NCBI GenBank assembly: GCA_963971305.1
Contig: OZ020307.1
Coordinates: 59,951,702-60,015,701 of the forward strand
Source of the DNA: Arcuatula senhousia
Lineage: Eukaryota; Mollusca; Bivalvia; Mytilida; Mytilidae
Direction: 5' to 3'
DNA: 64,000 nucleotides
Shown: piece after piece, positions 50,370-62,215 of the stretch
Layout: every line of letters starts with the position of its first letter
Position numbering within the stretch: the stretch's first letter is position 1
Translations under genes and position numbers: made by a program
Notes under the pieces: model-generated
Told to the model about the DNA's origin: nothing
What the model saw: only the letters and a program-made list of their open reading frames with translations
The model's database searches: none

Positions 50370-51075
50370 AAGAGGCTCCCAGGAGCCTGAATCGCTCACC
50401 TGACTTCAATGACTGATGGAATGAAAATAATTTGGGTACCTGAGGTGAAAAACTCCAATAAAGGATCATCATACAATTTCCACCTTATAATGAAGGCTTT
50501 AGAAGAGCACATAAAACCAAACATTCAGGCAAACAAAAGCTTTTCTTAATCTATTAAAGGTTTAATCTGCAAGGAAATATTCCAAAGGGCAATAGGGGGT
50601 CATCCAACAGCTTCAGCGTAATGGATATTTTTCAAGAGCTAATTGAACTGAAGATTTTAGCAAGCAACATTTTTTTTCTGTCAGTAACAGCTTTCATTTT
50701 ATAACTCAAATAGACAAAAAACACTATAATTCACCATTAAAGGACCATAACCCCTATAAGGGGTCATCTGACAATTTTGACCCTGAAATCATTTTTGTAG
50801 ATCTCAATTCTCAAATGCTAACTTTTCCTCTAGCACTTTACAGTTTTCAACATAAAGTCCAAAAACTGTGAAAATGGTCAATTTTGACGATTGAGGGGAA
50901 ATAACTCAGGTATAAGTAGTTGTCCCACAACTTTGACTCAATGGAGAGAATTGTAGATTTTTTGATGCTGAAGAAGATTCTCTATCTATTCAAAAAGATT
51001 TTGAAGAAAAGCTAATGGACAGACGGACAACAGACGCTTAACAATGACAATGACCCTTCAGGTCAGGTGATCTAA
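50370..51075 (+). mobile_element. Pearl-like family G element, longer copy
   Basis: It opens CAAGAGGCTCCCAGGAGCC, then CGCTCACCTGACTTC, and ends CTTCAGGTCAGGTGATCTAA, so CACCTGA and TCAGGTG are inverted ends. Core blocks with CATCTGACAA(T/C)TT repeat in between. An ACAGACGGACAACAGACG stretch precedes the 3' end. Confidence 0.55.
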
Positions 51076-51141
51076 TTAGTTGTGACAGAGTTGTTCAAGA
51101 ATGTTGAAGTCTTTTTGCAGTCATTTCAATTTAAATAGATA

Positions 51142-51856
51142 CAGTGAAAACTGTCCAAACCGAACCCTGACTAAACCGAATTTCACATCAAACCGAACAA
51201 ATTCTCAAGTCCCAAAGAATTTTTGGTAAAATATAAAGTAATTTAAACTGTTAAAACCGAATACTCTCCATTCCGAATAACGAACCAATTTTTATTCCCT
51301 GTAGTTAATAAATCATGTTATAATACCTTGTCCATACCGAACTCATCACAGATAATCAATTATTTACTTTCTGCTTTAGCAATAGCAATTACATGAATGT
51401 TTTTACAAGAAATTGAAAAGAATGACCCAAGCTGTCAAAATGATTAGGATATGAGCATTTATTATCAAAACATGCAATTTTATGAATGTTTTGATAACAA
51501 TAAGTTTCACAAACCTGAATTTTGTTAATGATTGTCACCAAAACATAGTTTAATAACTGATCTAATTTTAATGAGAAAATATTTTCATTGTAAAAATGAA
51601 ATAAGTAAATCACTAGCTACACCAAAATTAACCAAGAAGAATTCAATTTTGTTACTAAAAGACTTTAACTTTAATATATATATATATATAATTATATTGC
51701 ATTTTCAAATTTTATGATAGCCTTTCATTTAGTTTCATAATTTTATTTAACTATTAGTCCATTCAGTTGTACTTGAACCCTGACAAAACCGAACACCTGA
51801 TAAAACCGAACAAATCCTTAAGTCCCATTGCTGTTCGGTTTGAACAGGTTTCACTG
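51142..51856. mobile_element. Pogo/Tc1-like 715-bp MITE
   Basis: The ends CAGTGAAAACTGTCCAAACC and GGTTTGAACAGGTTTCACTG are inverted repeats flanked by TA (51140-51141, 51857-51858), the target site of Tc1/mariner and pogo elements. The motif AAACCGAAC or AACCGAAT recurs near both ends. No transposase. Two short frames (51389-51717) are shadows. A (TA)n tract lies at about 51674-51691. Confidence 0.75.
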
Positions 51857-51859
51857 TAT

Positions 51860-54040
51860 TTCACTTATTTGGATCTCCTTGAATTCACTATAGGGTGAAT
51901 TTGCTCATTTAAAATCCATATAAACAAATTCAGGACAATTGATGAATCCTCATGAACTTATGCAATTTATATTCTTAATGAAGAAAGTGAGCAAATTGAC
52001 ATTGAAAATGTCTCTTATTCAATCAAGTGGAATTATAAAGACTTAGTACTCAACCAACCTGCCTTGTAAAAACACTTTTCCTCCCCTCAACACAAAGCTT
52101 CATTTGAAGATTAGATAATATCCGTTAATGAAAATCTTGTTGATGTGTTTCAAATTACAGATCTAATTCTAAATCCATTTGATTTTCAGCCAACCCAGCC
52201 CATTATTAATTATCTGAGTTTGAAGTAATTTTCAATCACTTATTATGATTTTGGACAATAAGGTACCGTGTTACAGCACTGTGAGCTAAATGGTGGCAAA
52301 AAGGTATTATATAACATATCATTTTATAATCTATCTCAAAACCTATTAGTTGTTCAGAAATGACAAGTATCATGCACAAAAATATTTTATGTATTACACC
52401 ATCTTCAAAGGGCCTTTGTTCTTAATAATTACTATTTCAAGCAAAAACTTTTCTATTAGCTCTGTCAAAGCAAGAAAAATGACCAAATTTCATTAAACGC
52501 CACTATATGCCAGAACATGTGCTGCTGTGATAGTTAGTTGCTGAGGAAACTGTTTTCAAATTTTGTAGAAATAAATAATTGTCTGACCACATACTAAAGC
52601 TCTGTACAGCCATTAACAAAAGCTGAGAAATCTGTTACAAAAGCTTGCAACAGACAAACAGAAAATTAGGTGGACGCGGTGATTGCAATGTTTCCCCCTT
52701 ATGAATGGGGAAAGAACAAGAAATCTGTGAGCCAATGCTTACTGATGATACCACTGTTTGGAAACTATGCCTTGTAATATGATATAAGCAAGAGTGACAG
52801 AACTTTGGAACAATGAAATTATTTAAAGAAGGAAATACAGGTAAAACAGTAAAACCCCTTTGCTTCGAAGCAGGGTATAATTAGAAAATATTGACCAAGA
52901 ACCAGATGGTTGTAGAAGACTTATTGGCAGCCTTTGTATCCCCCCTCCTAACAACCCCCAAGCCTCTGTTGGGATAGAAGGTAAAGCCCCCCCCCCAATC
53001 TCCCAATCCGGTGTAGCTGTAGCAGGCAAAGTAAGATAAGATGTTAAATTCTGGAAAGCACAATATTATCCAAGAGTATCTGGATATGACAAATGTCATG
53101 TTCACTAATCTTATTTATTTGTATAGTACGTTTAAGGGAAATGTTTAGTGACAACAATGATGTTCCTGCATGCATATGTATGGAAGAACCCCCATGTGAT
53201 TTGTATCTATCTAGTTTGTCTACACGACCAAACGGGACGAGACACGCCAACATGCATTGATTCTGCACCAATGAAGGTCTGTTGAAATGAAGCAGAATTA
53301 AGATGATATTAATTAAGATAATTAAATGTAATCTCTTACACAGATTCAATCGTCCTTATAAATTTTTAATATGATGTTATTCATTGCAAACTCAAGTACA
53401 AATTACAAATATAATAAAATGATAGAAATGTTTTCTGCTCTCCTGTTTTTCAAAATATCATCATTAAATAAAGAAATTTCCAATTAATAAGGTTGGTTGG
53501 GTGTTCTAATGTAATTAAGTAATAATATTCAAGATTCATTTACTCTTTTATGATAAAGTCCCACACAACAAACTTTACAAGCTTTCTAGTATGAAGAAAT
53601 CACATGCATCATTACCAGATTATCTCATACATTAAAATAAATATCCATAATCTTTAAACCCTCTATAGTAATTATCATTTTTAATAACATTCACAATTTT
53701 TTTTTCAAAATTACTTTCAAATTCAATTTTATTTATTTTTTATACTTTTAATTGCTTTTTCTCCATGACTTTTCTTGCATGTCAAATACCATTGCATATG
53801 TTGATGTCATTTTTTATTAAGACGTCACAATAAAAGTGCAATTATGAAATACAATCATTATAATAGAGCTAAAAAAATATTCTAATGTTTATGCTTAAGG
53901 ACAGTTGACCCTTTAAATCTGCACTTTAACAGCAACCCACTTCACCTAGCAACTAGAACGCATCAAAACAGTTGAAATATTCTGACTTCAAAGATGACAA
54001 CCTCTGAATAATAAACTGTATAAGTACATGTATTATAAAT
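51860..54040. other. AT-rich DNA, mostly unrecognised
   Basis: Apart from the repeat at 52461-52700, no feature is supported. C-run patches at about 52940-53000 generate proline-rich minus-strand frames of no value. Confidence 0.4.
52461..52700 (+). mobile_element. Family I element with pearl-like 3' end
   Basis: Core blocks (TCATTAAACG, TGCTGAGGAAACTG) are followed by a CAGACAAACAG stretch and the end GGTGATTGCAATGTTTCCCC. A related end, GGTGATTGCAATATAGCCC, occurs at about 44971-44990. Confidence 0.45.
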
Positions 54041-54592
54041 AAAGAATGTATGCATCCATGAAACATATGTGCCCCAACCGAAGACCCAAAACAGGAAGAT
54101 AAAGTTTGAGAGGTCTAAATGTGAACATTGTCTGAGAAAAGCTTGGCGGAAGTATTCAAGAAACTTTTCTCATCAGCCTAGTACATGAAGTAGATGTTTG
54201 AGAGGTGTGGATGTGGATTAAGACATCGAGTTTGTCATACCTAACCACCCTTTCAAGTTTTAAATCATACATGTATGGTTTCTGAAAAAATCTTGGCAGA
54301 AATTTTCATATCAACTCTGTCCCAAACTGGTAGAAGAAGTCTTACAGATCTGAAAGTCACTCAAGGCATAGTTTGCCTAACTGAAACACCCGTCCAAAGA
54401 TAAAATCATTCTCATGTACAGTTTCTGTGAAATCTAGACAGAAACGACAAGGCAGGATAAGTGAACCAATTGTCCTCCTAAATTGTGCATATTTTACTTT
54501 TTTAATTATAACTTGTCCTTTTTATGTGACTTTTATAGCAACACAGGAAGTAGAAGAGAAATGTTGTCCCCTCCCAAGTCATAGAGGGGGCA
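54040..54592 (+). mobile_element. Diverged family B-like element
   Basis: It begins ATAAAGAATGTATGCATCC, carries degenerate core units (AAACAGGAAGAT, AGAAAAGCTTGGCGGA), and ends with a CCCTC/GAGGGGGC hairpin near 54567-54592. It is much more diverged than the three copies in the first 12 kb and has lost the microsatellite, so it is an older insertion. The plus-strand frame at 54427-54639 within it is not a gene. Confidence 0.5.
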
Positions 54593-55323
54593 AAAAAATG
54601 TATCTGTTTAGTAGTGTTAGAAATGTTAATTTTCATTGATAGCAAAGTTCCTTGTTTGGTGTAAATAAAATTATATTTGTTAATTGTTAATTTTATACAT
54701 AACTCAATATTTTGATCAACCTAAATCTTTATTTTCTGGAGAATGGTGTAAAAGTGGCATAAATAGTTGAGGTTGTTCACCATAATTTTGTAAATGAAAC
54801 CTTATAATTTGTATTGGTCTTACAAATCTCGAAATTTCTAGATATATTTATTCAAATATACATCCTTCTGTGGGGTACCACTTTCACCACTTTAATATCA
54901 TTTTAGTCAAATAAGTACCAACTCTCCACAACTATAAGGGGGCATCAACAATGTTAAGAATGACAATAAATTCTAATTGTTTGTTGACAATGTAAACAAA
55001 TCTTGGTTTTAACCTGTTAAATTTACAACTAAATGTAAACATCACATGACATTTATTAATGGTCCTACTGAAATGTCTTGTTAAATTTGTGAGCTCATAT
55101 TTTATCGTGATAATTTATTTTAATGTAGATTCTTATACCAATTAATTTAGTTTTATGTGTCTTGTTGTACTATTTAATCTAAATTTACAGCCTTTATTTC
55201 CTATTCCTTTGTATCCTTTTAAGTACATGATATATATAAAGGATAAGGGACTTATAAACAGAAACATTTACTGATTTTCGTCAAGTATCAGAGAAATTGA
55301 TACATGAAGATCATTGTCAGAAG

Positions 55324-55541
55324 TGAGGGTGTGGATGGAGGTGTACTCAATTCTTTATTCTTTGATTTTTTTTCCATTTTTTCTCTATTCTTTAAAAGTT
55401 TTGGCTTCTATTTTTTTTTTTCTTTTTATTCAGTAAGAGTTATTCTCTATTCTTAAGTTTTTTGGATCGATATTCTTTATCTGTTAACCTTTTTGGCCAT
55501 TTTTCTCTATTCCGTTAACCCAATCCACGCCCTCAGAAGTG
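55324..55541. mobile_element. T-rich MITE with GTGGAT ends
   Basis: GTGAGGGTGTGGATGG on the left is an imperfect inverse of CCAATCCACGCCCTCAG on the right. The interior is a run of TTCTCTATTCTTT-like repeats. Confidence 0.5.
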
Positions 55542-55598
55542 ATAAAGGGGACGGACATAAAAAAGTTGAAGGATGTTTCTCAGCTCTGTCTTGACATA

Positions 55599-55796
55599 CT
55601 ATGGAATCATTTATTTTCGTGCGTTTCAATTTTTCGTGGTTTGGTTAAAAAGAATCATTTCATGGATTCTTAAATTTGTGGTTCTGAAGACTTAAGCATT
55701 TAAATCAATATTAAATTTCCCTTTCGTGGGGTATCATATTTTGTGGGTCAAAGCCACCCATCAAAAACCCTTATAATTATGATGAATCCACAGTAA
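55599..55796. mobile_element. ~200-bp MITE, TACTATGGAATCAT ends
   Basis: TACTATGGAATCAT and ATGAATCCACAGTA are imperfect inverted repeats. TTTCGTGG-type motifs repeat inside. Confidence 0.5.
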
Positions 55797-56452
55797 TTAA
55801 GGGACCAAAAATATACCTCTAAAACTTAGATTTTTTTTTCATTCACATTTTTGTGATTAGTTCCACTAAAGTTTTGCATTTTTGGCAATAACACACCTTC
55901 TATACTTTATGGATAGGGAGGCGCCGCTGAGATTTTAAAACCCTACCCTTTTCATATATTTTGAATTGAAAAAAGGATACTTTATAACATATTTTTACTG
56001 AAAAAAGCACCCTTATCCCATAATTGATGCTGAGAACTAAAGATAGAATTAATGTCATTTGTTTATGTTTTAGTTATTCAACGATGTTTAGTCAAATAAG
56101 TTCAATTAACATGCACTTTTATACATGTATGAATACATCTGTATTAGAAAAGAATTAAGAATTGCCTGGTCGTTTTTTTCATGTAATTAGCAAGAATTCA
56201 ATATATTATTGACCTTATCATATATTTTATGTTTGTTTTCCCCGACCCTATCATATATTCTCAACTTGAAAAATGGTACCTATTCCAGCGGCACATCCTA
56301 GTACCTTCTATATAGGAAGTGCCCCCCTCCCAAGGGATTTATCAGAATAAATCATATATGTGTATATATATAAAAAATATGAATAAATCCACACAAAGAA
56401 GTTAATATATCAAAAAAGAAGTTGATTGTGTATATATATATATATATATAAG

Positions 56453-56582
56453 AACCAGCGTTCCATGGCATGCTCTCCTGTTTGACAGATAAATTTGGTT
56501 AAAACTGTATTAAACAAGACGTCCCAGAAGATTTTTATAAATTGTGCGCCATCCCGTTTTAATATTTCTAGATCCGCCACAG
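56453..56582 (+). repeat. Family K short dispersed repeat
   Basis: Closely matches the copy at 41930-42058 (AAATTTGGTTAAAACTGTAT, GTCCCAGAAGATTTTTA, the GATCCGCCACAG end). It lies directly after a (TA)n microsatellite at about 56433-56451. Confidence 0.55.
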
Positions 56583-56982
56583 AAAAGAAAACTGTAATTA
56601 TCAATATTACCAAAATTAAACTGAATGTAATTAATTCATGAATGTAAATTGTAGTTTAGTAGTCCTAGTCCCAGGCTAGCAAATAAGGAAAATAATCGAT
56701 ATTTGATTCTTGAATGAAATATGACTAAAGGGGCGTAACTCTAATCAAATAAGAGATTTTTATCTTTTACCATAAAATTATATCAAGATCATATCATTTG
56801 ATAAGTTATCTCTATAAACTATAACTCTTAAGCACAATAAATGGACAGGATAAATTTGAAGCCTTAGTGCTAGTAAGCCAAATGCTCACAGAAATTATAG
56901 ACAAATGATTAGACATACTTTTGCATATGAAAATTTCAAAAAGTCAAATTTTAGTGAAAAACTATTCATGATTATAACTCAC

Positions 56983-57052
56983 CTTCACATGCAATCTTCT
57001 CTGTTAAAACTTCTTTGTCTAAATCCACAACTTTTTTCTGGACTTTAAACAT
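56983..57052 (-). CDS. Candidate first coding exon, unrecognised
   Basis: The minus-strand ATG at 57052 opens 23 codons (MFKVQKKVVDLDKEVLTEKI, then ACE) and one base, ending at a strong GAAG/GTGAGT donor at 56983. No acceptor lies close upstream, so it reads as a first coding exon. The peptide is short, charged and amphipathic. It could belong with the minus-strand exon candidates near 43 kb, but nothing in the sequence proves that. Alternatively it is an unrelated small exon or a chance frame. Confidence 0.4.
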
Positions 57053-57800
57053 TATCAATTCCCAACAAAAAGACGAAGGAAAATAACTGCTGTGCATGTA
57101 TCTGTTAAATATACATTTGTAAATCCATTTAATTATCAAAAGTACCAATTTATCATTTTAGATTAAATTTAAACCAGTAAATTCAAAAGTTGATAGGATT
57201 ATCCAAATGTAGGCAACTGCATGTGGTCGTCCCGTATTACATGCAAATTTACTGAAATGATGTAAAGAATTATTAAAATACATATTTGAAATTTTGAATG
57301 CTGAGAGATACAAGACATAATAAAAATTCAATCAAAAAGATAGAAAAAAACAAATTACTACAAAATCATATGGATACTTTTGGTTACATGTTGCTGTGCA
57401 GGTAAACTTTCATACTTGAACATGAAATAGATGTTAATCATTCAATTAACGAGACCAAAAAACCACACGAAGACTAATTTTGTCCAATTATTTGTTTCCT
57501 CAAAGTTTATGTTCATACTTTTCTTAATTATGACTGCTGGCTTTTTTTCATTGCAGATTTTTCAAAATTGCAGTGGTTTAAATAAGGTTGTGTCAAATAT
57601 TCCACATCTCAATGTTATCTTTTTCTCATGGACTTTGTCATGGTAACTGTGATGTAAAAAGAGAAAAACATTTCATGTCCAATAAAAATAAACTGTTACA
57701 CTACATACATTACCAGACTTGGACCCACTCTGAGTCTAGCCATTTCTACTCTGACATATACATATTTACATTAAAAGTCTTTTCAAATTTCATTTCCTTC

Positions 57801-58223
57801 CTTTCAGTTACTTTGGTAAGCGTGCCATTTCTTTCCAGCAGAGACAATGAAGCATTCAGTTACTTTGGTAAGCGATCCATTTCTTTCCAGCTGAGACAAT
57901 GAAGCATTCAGTTACTTTGGTAAGCGGTCCATTTCTTTCCAGCTGAGACAATGAAGCATTCAGTTAGTTTGGTAAGCGATCCATTTCTTTCCAGCTGAGA
58001 CAATGAAGCATTCAGTTTCTTTGGTAAGCGACCCATTTCTTTCCAGCTGAGACAATGAAGCATTCAGTTACTTTGGTAAGCGATCCATTTCTTTCCAGCA
58101 GAGACAATGAAGCATTCAGTTACTTTGGTAAGCGATCCATTTCTTTCCAGCTGAGACAATGAAGCATTCAGTTACTTTGGTAAATGTTCCATTTCTTTCC
58201 AGCTGAGACAATGAAGCATTCAG
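57801..58223. repeat. 52-bp minisatellite with splice-like signals in each unit
   Basis: Eight near-identical 52-bp units start at 57801, 57853, 57905, 57957, 58009, 58061, 58113 and 58165, with a partial ninth at 58217. Every unit contains TTTCTTTCCAG (a good acceptor) and, 27-29 bases later, TTTGGTAAGC or close to it (a good donor) on the plus strand. 52 is not a multiple of three, so no frame runs through the array. Outside the array, CCTTCCTTTCAG precedes the first unit and CAGGTAAAAA follows the last. Low divergence implies recent expansion. Confidence 0.85.
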
Positions 58224-59329
58224 GTAAAAACAAAAACTAAAATGAAAAAAGAGACTAAGATAAAGAAGTTCTATTATCAAAATGTGATCTTCAATCAAAA
58301 AATATGTGCAATGGAAAAATTAGCTTAAGCTAAAACTCAGATGGGGGAAAATGTTAAAAAAACATGCACATGTAAAATTACAAGTATTTATAATGATGAA
58401 GTTCATATTGTTACTTCTAATATTCAGCAAACACGAACTGCTTACCCTTCCAGAGCACTTGAGTTCACTCTCCTTAGGACTTGAGGTTACTTTTTAGATG
58501 TTTATAAGTTGTGTGTTTCTTTGTACTGTTCTCATTCATGTACGGGTATACTGATTTTGGCTATGCCCCATGAATTAAGGCTGCTATCCATTGGCCTGAT
58601 AAGAATCCAGAAAATACACCTCCTTCACTCGGCTAACTGAGAACTCGGTCAGTTGGTTTTATTTAACATGGAGGCTATATGGGAAATGGGTCTGTTGAAG
58701 AGTCGGCTATAGGTCTGTTGAGAGTAAAATCCAATGGATGGTCATGAAATTTTGTGAAAAAGATGTTATTTTGGCAAAATGACAATTAATTGTCAAAATA
58801 CAAAATCTTTCAACCAAAATGATATTCATTTGAGCACATTTTCAACTTGCAACAGAGTCAATTAGTTATACCAGTGTTCGATAAAACGAAAAGGCGAGAC
58901 AGCGGTATGCTCAAATTTGGCAACTATGAATGATTTGTTTTACAAATAAACAAAATTTTTATACTTTTGAAATATAATTAGCGATTCGGAAAGTAATCTT
59001 CAGTTTAAAAATAAAATATTCAAACAACAAAAAGTGATTTAATGTTAAAATGTTATAAAAAATGAGTTTTTCTTAAAAAAGTGCCGGCTAAAGTCTGTTG
59101 GTGAGTCGGCAAATTAAATTAAAGTCTGTTGAGAGTTAATTAGCCGAGACAGAATGATTGCAAGCGAGGTATATTTTGAATTTTTAAAAACTTTTAGGAT
59201 TAACATTTTATATTGTATTAAATCAAGAGTGAAATTATCTCTAATTTTGCGTGTATGTACAGGAAAAAGAAACCTTAAAGCACGAAATCAGTACACACTA
59301 TATGGTACTATAGGATAAGGCTGTATACA

Positions 59330-59625
59330 AGGTATTATACCCCAACTTCTTTGTCATGAAGTGTCGAGAAAACTGTGAGGAAAATTTTGCATGTATGTAC
59401 AATACATCTAAAAACCTAAGTTTTCGGTTAACAAGAGGTAGATGACCTAGGGGCGTAAAATCGAAATACACCATATGACACTTTAAGACAAAGCAAAATA
59501 CCAGACCTTTACCTTATGTAGTTGCTTGAATAACTGCGACGGAAATTATGTCACGTACGAACGAACGGACGGACGTATGGATAAGGGTTAAACAGTATAC
59601 CCCTCTTCTTAAAAGCGAGGGTATA
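59330..59625 (+). mobile_element. Pearl/HINE-like family O element
   Basis: Core blocks include TTAACAAGAGGTAGATGACC and GTAGTTGCTTGAATAACTG. A GAACGAACGGACGGACG microsatellite (about 59558-59576) is followed by a hairpin with TATACCCCTC and GAGGGTATA arms (about 59595-59622). Nested inside the 3,131-bp TIR element. Confidence 0.65.
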
Positions 59626-59654
59626 ATTATAAGTATTTAACTAGTCGAAGCAGC

Positions 59655-60530
59655 CACGCTGCATACCCCCGCGCTACTCTGGTGTTTGATAGTATAAGGG
59701 CAAATAATTAAAAGAAACAAACTATGACTATAATAAGCATTACTAGTACTATCAAATGTGTATGTATTAATATGAGACTTTTCCCTGGTCACGCTGGTAG
59801 TGGGAGGGATAGTCGTGTAATGAATTATGCATGACAAAGGAATAATGTGCCCTTAGGCAATCTATGCAGCCCAGCCCCTAGGGGCATTATCAAAATTCCG
59901 AAACCTTTGTCAGAATCTACATCCATACTCCATAGTGCAACTAACAAGCCAAGTTTCAGTTCCATATTCCAAATAACCTAGGAGGAGTTGCGTGACGAAA
60001 GAATAATGTGCCCTTAGGCTACCTATGCAGCCCAGCCCCTAGGGGCATTATCAAAATTCCAAAACCTATGACAGAATCTACATCCATAGTGCAACTACTG
60101 AGCCAAGTTTCAATTCCATAATCTAAATAACTTAGGAGGAGTTGCGTGACAAATGAATAATGTGCACTTAGGCTACCTATGCAGCCCAGCCCCTAGGAGC
60201 ATTATCAAAATTCCAAAACTTTCACAGAATCTACTTCCATAGTGCAACTACTTAGCCAAGTTTCAGTTCCATAATCCAAATAACTTAGGAGGAGTTGCGT
60301 GACAAAGGAATAATGTGCACTTAGGCTACCTATGCAGCCCAGCCCCTAGGGGAATTATCAAAATTCCAAAAACTTCGGCACAGACCCCACCCACAATGCA
60401 ATTAATAACCCAAGTTTCATATTTCTACTCCCAGTGGTTACAGAGATTATCCTGGACGCCATACGTACGTACGTACATCGAACGGCAAAACATTTTCCCC
60501 GCGCTTTCGCTAGCGCGGGGATAATAATAT
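59655..60530 (+). mobile_element. Pearl/HINE-like family F element, forward
   Basis: Four tandem core units (GCAGCCCAGCCCCTAG phase points 59866, 60027, 60181, 60334; spacing 153-161) are followed by a CGTACGTACGTAC stretch. A perfect hairpin CCCCGCGCT/AGCGCGGGG (60497-60520) comes next, then ATAATAAT. The 5' CCCCGCGCT at 59667-59675 repeats one arm of the hairpin. Short frames on both strands (59637-60524) are shadows. Confidence 0.75.
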
Positions 60531-61819
60531 GGCTTTAAAATTGTTGATTTTAAATTAGTACTTTTTACTTGTACACATTTATAAGGGCTTCAAAATGCAT
60601 AAATCAGAACCGATCTGATTTATGGATTCAATCACCGATTATCATATGGAAATAAACAGACCGAACGAACATCCCATCCCCCAACCCACCCGGGTAGTAA
60701 CACTGTTTAAATTCTCGATTTTTTTAATGCACGTATCATGTATGCTTTAAAACGATTGCCATATATATATAATACATTATACTTTGGAGGTTAGAATGGT
60801 TTTTGGCCATGTTTGCAATACAAAATCATAGTTTATAATTAGTTGTAACCTTCTTCACTCTCTTTCTAAGACTAGTGTTACAATTTTTTATTAGTATTTT
60901 AGGGATAAGCGTCTCTTGTTAAACGTCTTCATCTTTGATTTTTTAATTCTTTATTTTTTTTTCTTTCCATGCTTTCTGTTGGAAAAATTCATTCTTTTTC
61001 TTTTCATACTGAAAAATTAATGGTAAGCTTGATCAAACAGACTGATGTGCTTGTTATAACGCGATTTATATTAATTTTACGTCTAATCTATGACTAAACA
61101 ATCATCACTACGAATATATACGCTTTATGTCACTTTGTAAGATATTTCTATTTGTAAAAAATGTGTGTTATGGCACAAATATAGTATGATATCAGTTGAA
61201 TAATTTACTCTCAACAGACTGACCAACAGACTGAGTTCATTATAGCCGACTCACCAACAGACCCAATTTAAGGCAAAAACACAATAAATGCCACAAAAAC
61301 GCATGTCTGTCGGTTTTTCTTTCTTATACGTACAGTTATATGTCAAACATACATGATGTACAATTTAAGTTGCGTTTTTCGTAATGCTTTCGACTTAATT
61401 TTAGCAAAACGCTGTTATGTTTACATTTTTGAATGACAAAATTGATAGAAATATCTCGATGAGTAACACGCCTTTCCATTTTGTAGCTTACCAATGTAAG
61501 CTACAGAGAAAAACAATATATGAATACGTTCAGTATTCAATATTGTTTTGCCCAACATAATTTTTTTTTTTATTAAAGTAAGTAAAAAAGAAATATTTAG
61601 TAAAATATATTGACCTTGCTATGTTTTTCTCGATAGTATTTGACCAACAGACTTTAGACGACTCTTCAACAGACCCATTTCCCATATAGCCTCCATGTTA
61701 AATAAAACCAACTGACCGAGTTCTCTGTTAGCCGAGTGAAGGAGGTGAAATAGCAACAAAAACATGTCCTGTTATCTGAGCCTGTTATACCAGGATACAT
61801 TGTAAATCATGCCCTGTCC

Positions 61820-61903
61820 TAATCCCTTTTCGGATCTTGTTTTCGGAGATATTTTTGGTTGTACAAAAATGTATCTCCAAACACAAGATGTCAAAAGGGA
61901 TTA
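61820..61903. repeat. Near-perfect hairpin
   Basis: The arms TAATCCCTTTTCGGATCTTG (61820 on) and CAAGATGTCAAAAGGGATTA (to 61903) pair over about 38 bp with a short loop containing TTGGTTGTAC. It lies between the 3,131-bp element and the inverted promoter duplication. Confidence 0.65.
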
Positions 61904-62109
61904 ACCCTGTCCTGACCAGGTTAATTACTAGATGGGGGTCCTGATGGGGGTCCTGATCACGGTTCACGGGAAATTATAGCAAATATTTAAGAAAATTCCC
62001 ACAAATCACAATTCACAGGAAATATAATGCCACTGCAGAGATCTGCTGAGGCATCAATCGCAGATCACAGAAAATAAGTATAGATGAGAACGGTTCACAG
62101 ACAATGCCC

Positions 62110-62215
62110 TCATCACAGTTCACGAACAATAGTCCTTTCTCAATAAATATTCACGAAGGCGGGGCTTATATCGAAAACAAGGCTAAGCTTGGTACTTTCT
62201 AGAAACAAATATGGC
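62110..62215 (+). promoter_or_regulatory. Inverted copy of a promoter/start region
   Basis: CAATAGTCCTTTCT, AAGGCTAAGCTTGGTACT and AAACAAATATGG correspond, in order and with similar spacing, to minus-strand sequence upstream of the ATG at 62933. Here the ATG at 62212 (ATGGCGGTGTGG) leads to only 17 codons before TAG. The alternative 124-codon frame at 62189-62563 starts elsewhere and has no recognised domain. It could be a decayed or alternative start exon. Confidence 0.45.

Larger units (their letters stand above)
58617..61747. mobile_element. 3,131-bp TIR element with nested insertions
   Basis: Inverted repeats of about 104 bp (58617-58720 and 61645-61747; for example ACATGGAGGCTATATGGG) start CACCTCC, and AAATA flanks both ends (58612-58616, 61748-61752). 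A motif GTCTGTTG occurs several times near the left end (also about 59094 and 59133) and as CAACAGAC near the right (about 61210-61265 and 61645), as expected of subterminal transposase-binding sites. Pearl-like elements are nested inside (59330-59625, 59655-60530). No transposase frame was found, so the element is non-autonomous. Confidence 0.7.

Noticed and set aside
57801..58223. CRISPR array
   Set aside because: Units are contiguous 52-bp tandem repeats without unique spacers, in a eukaryotic context.
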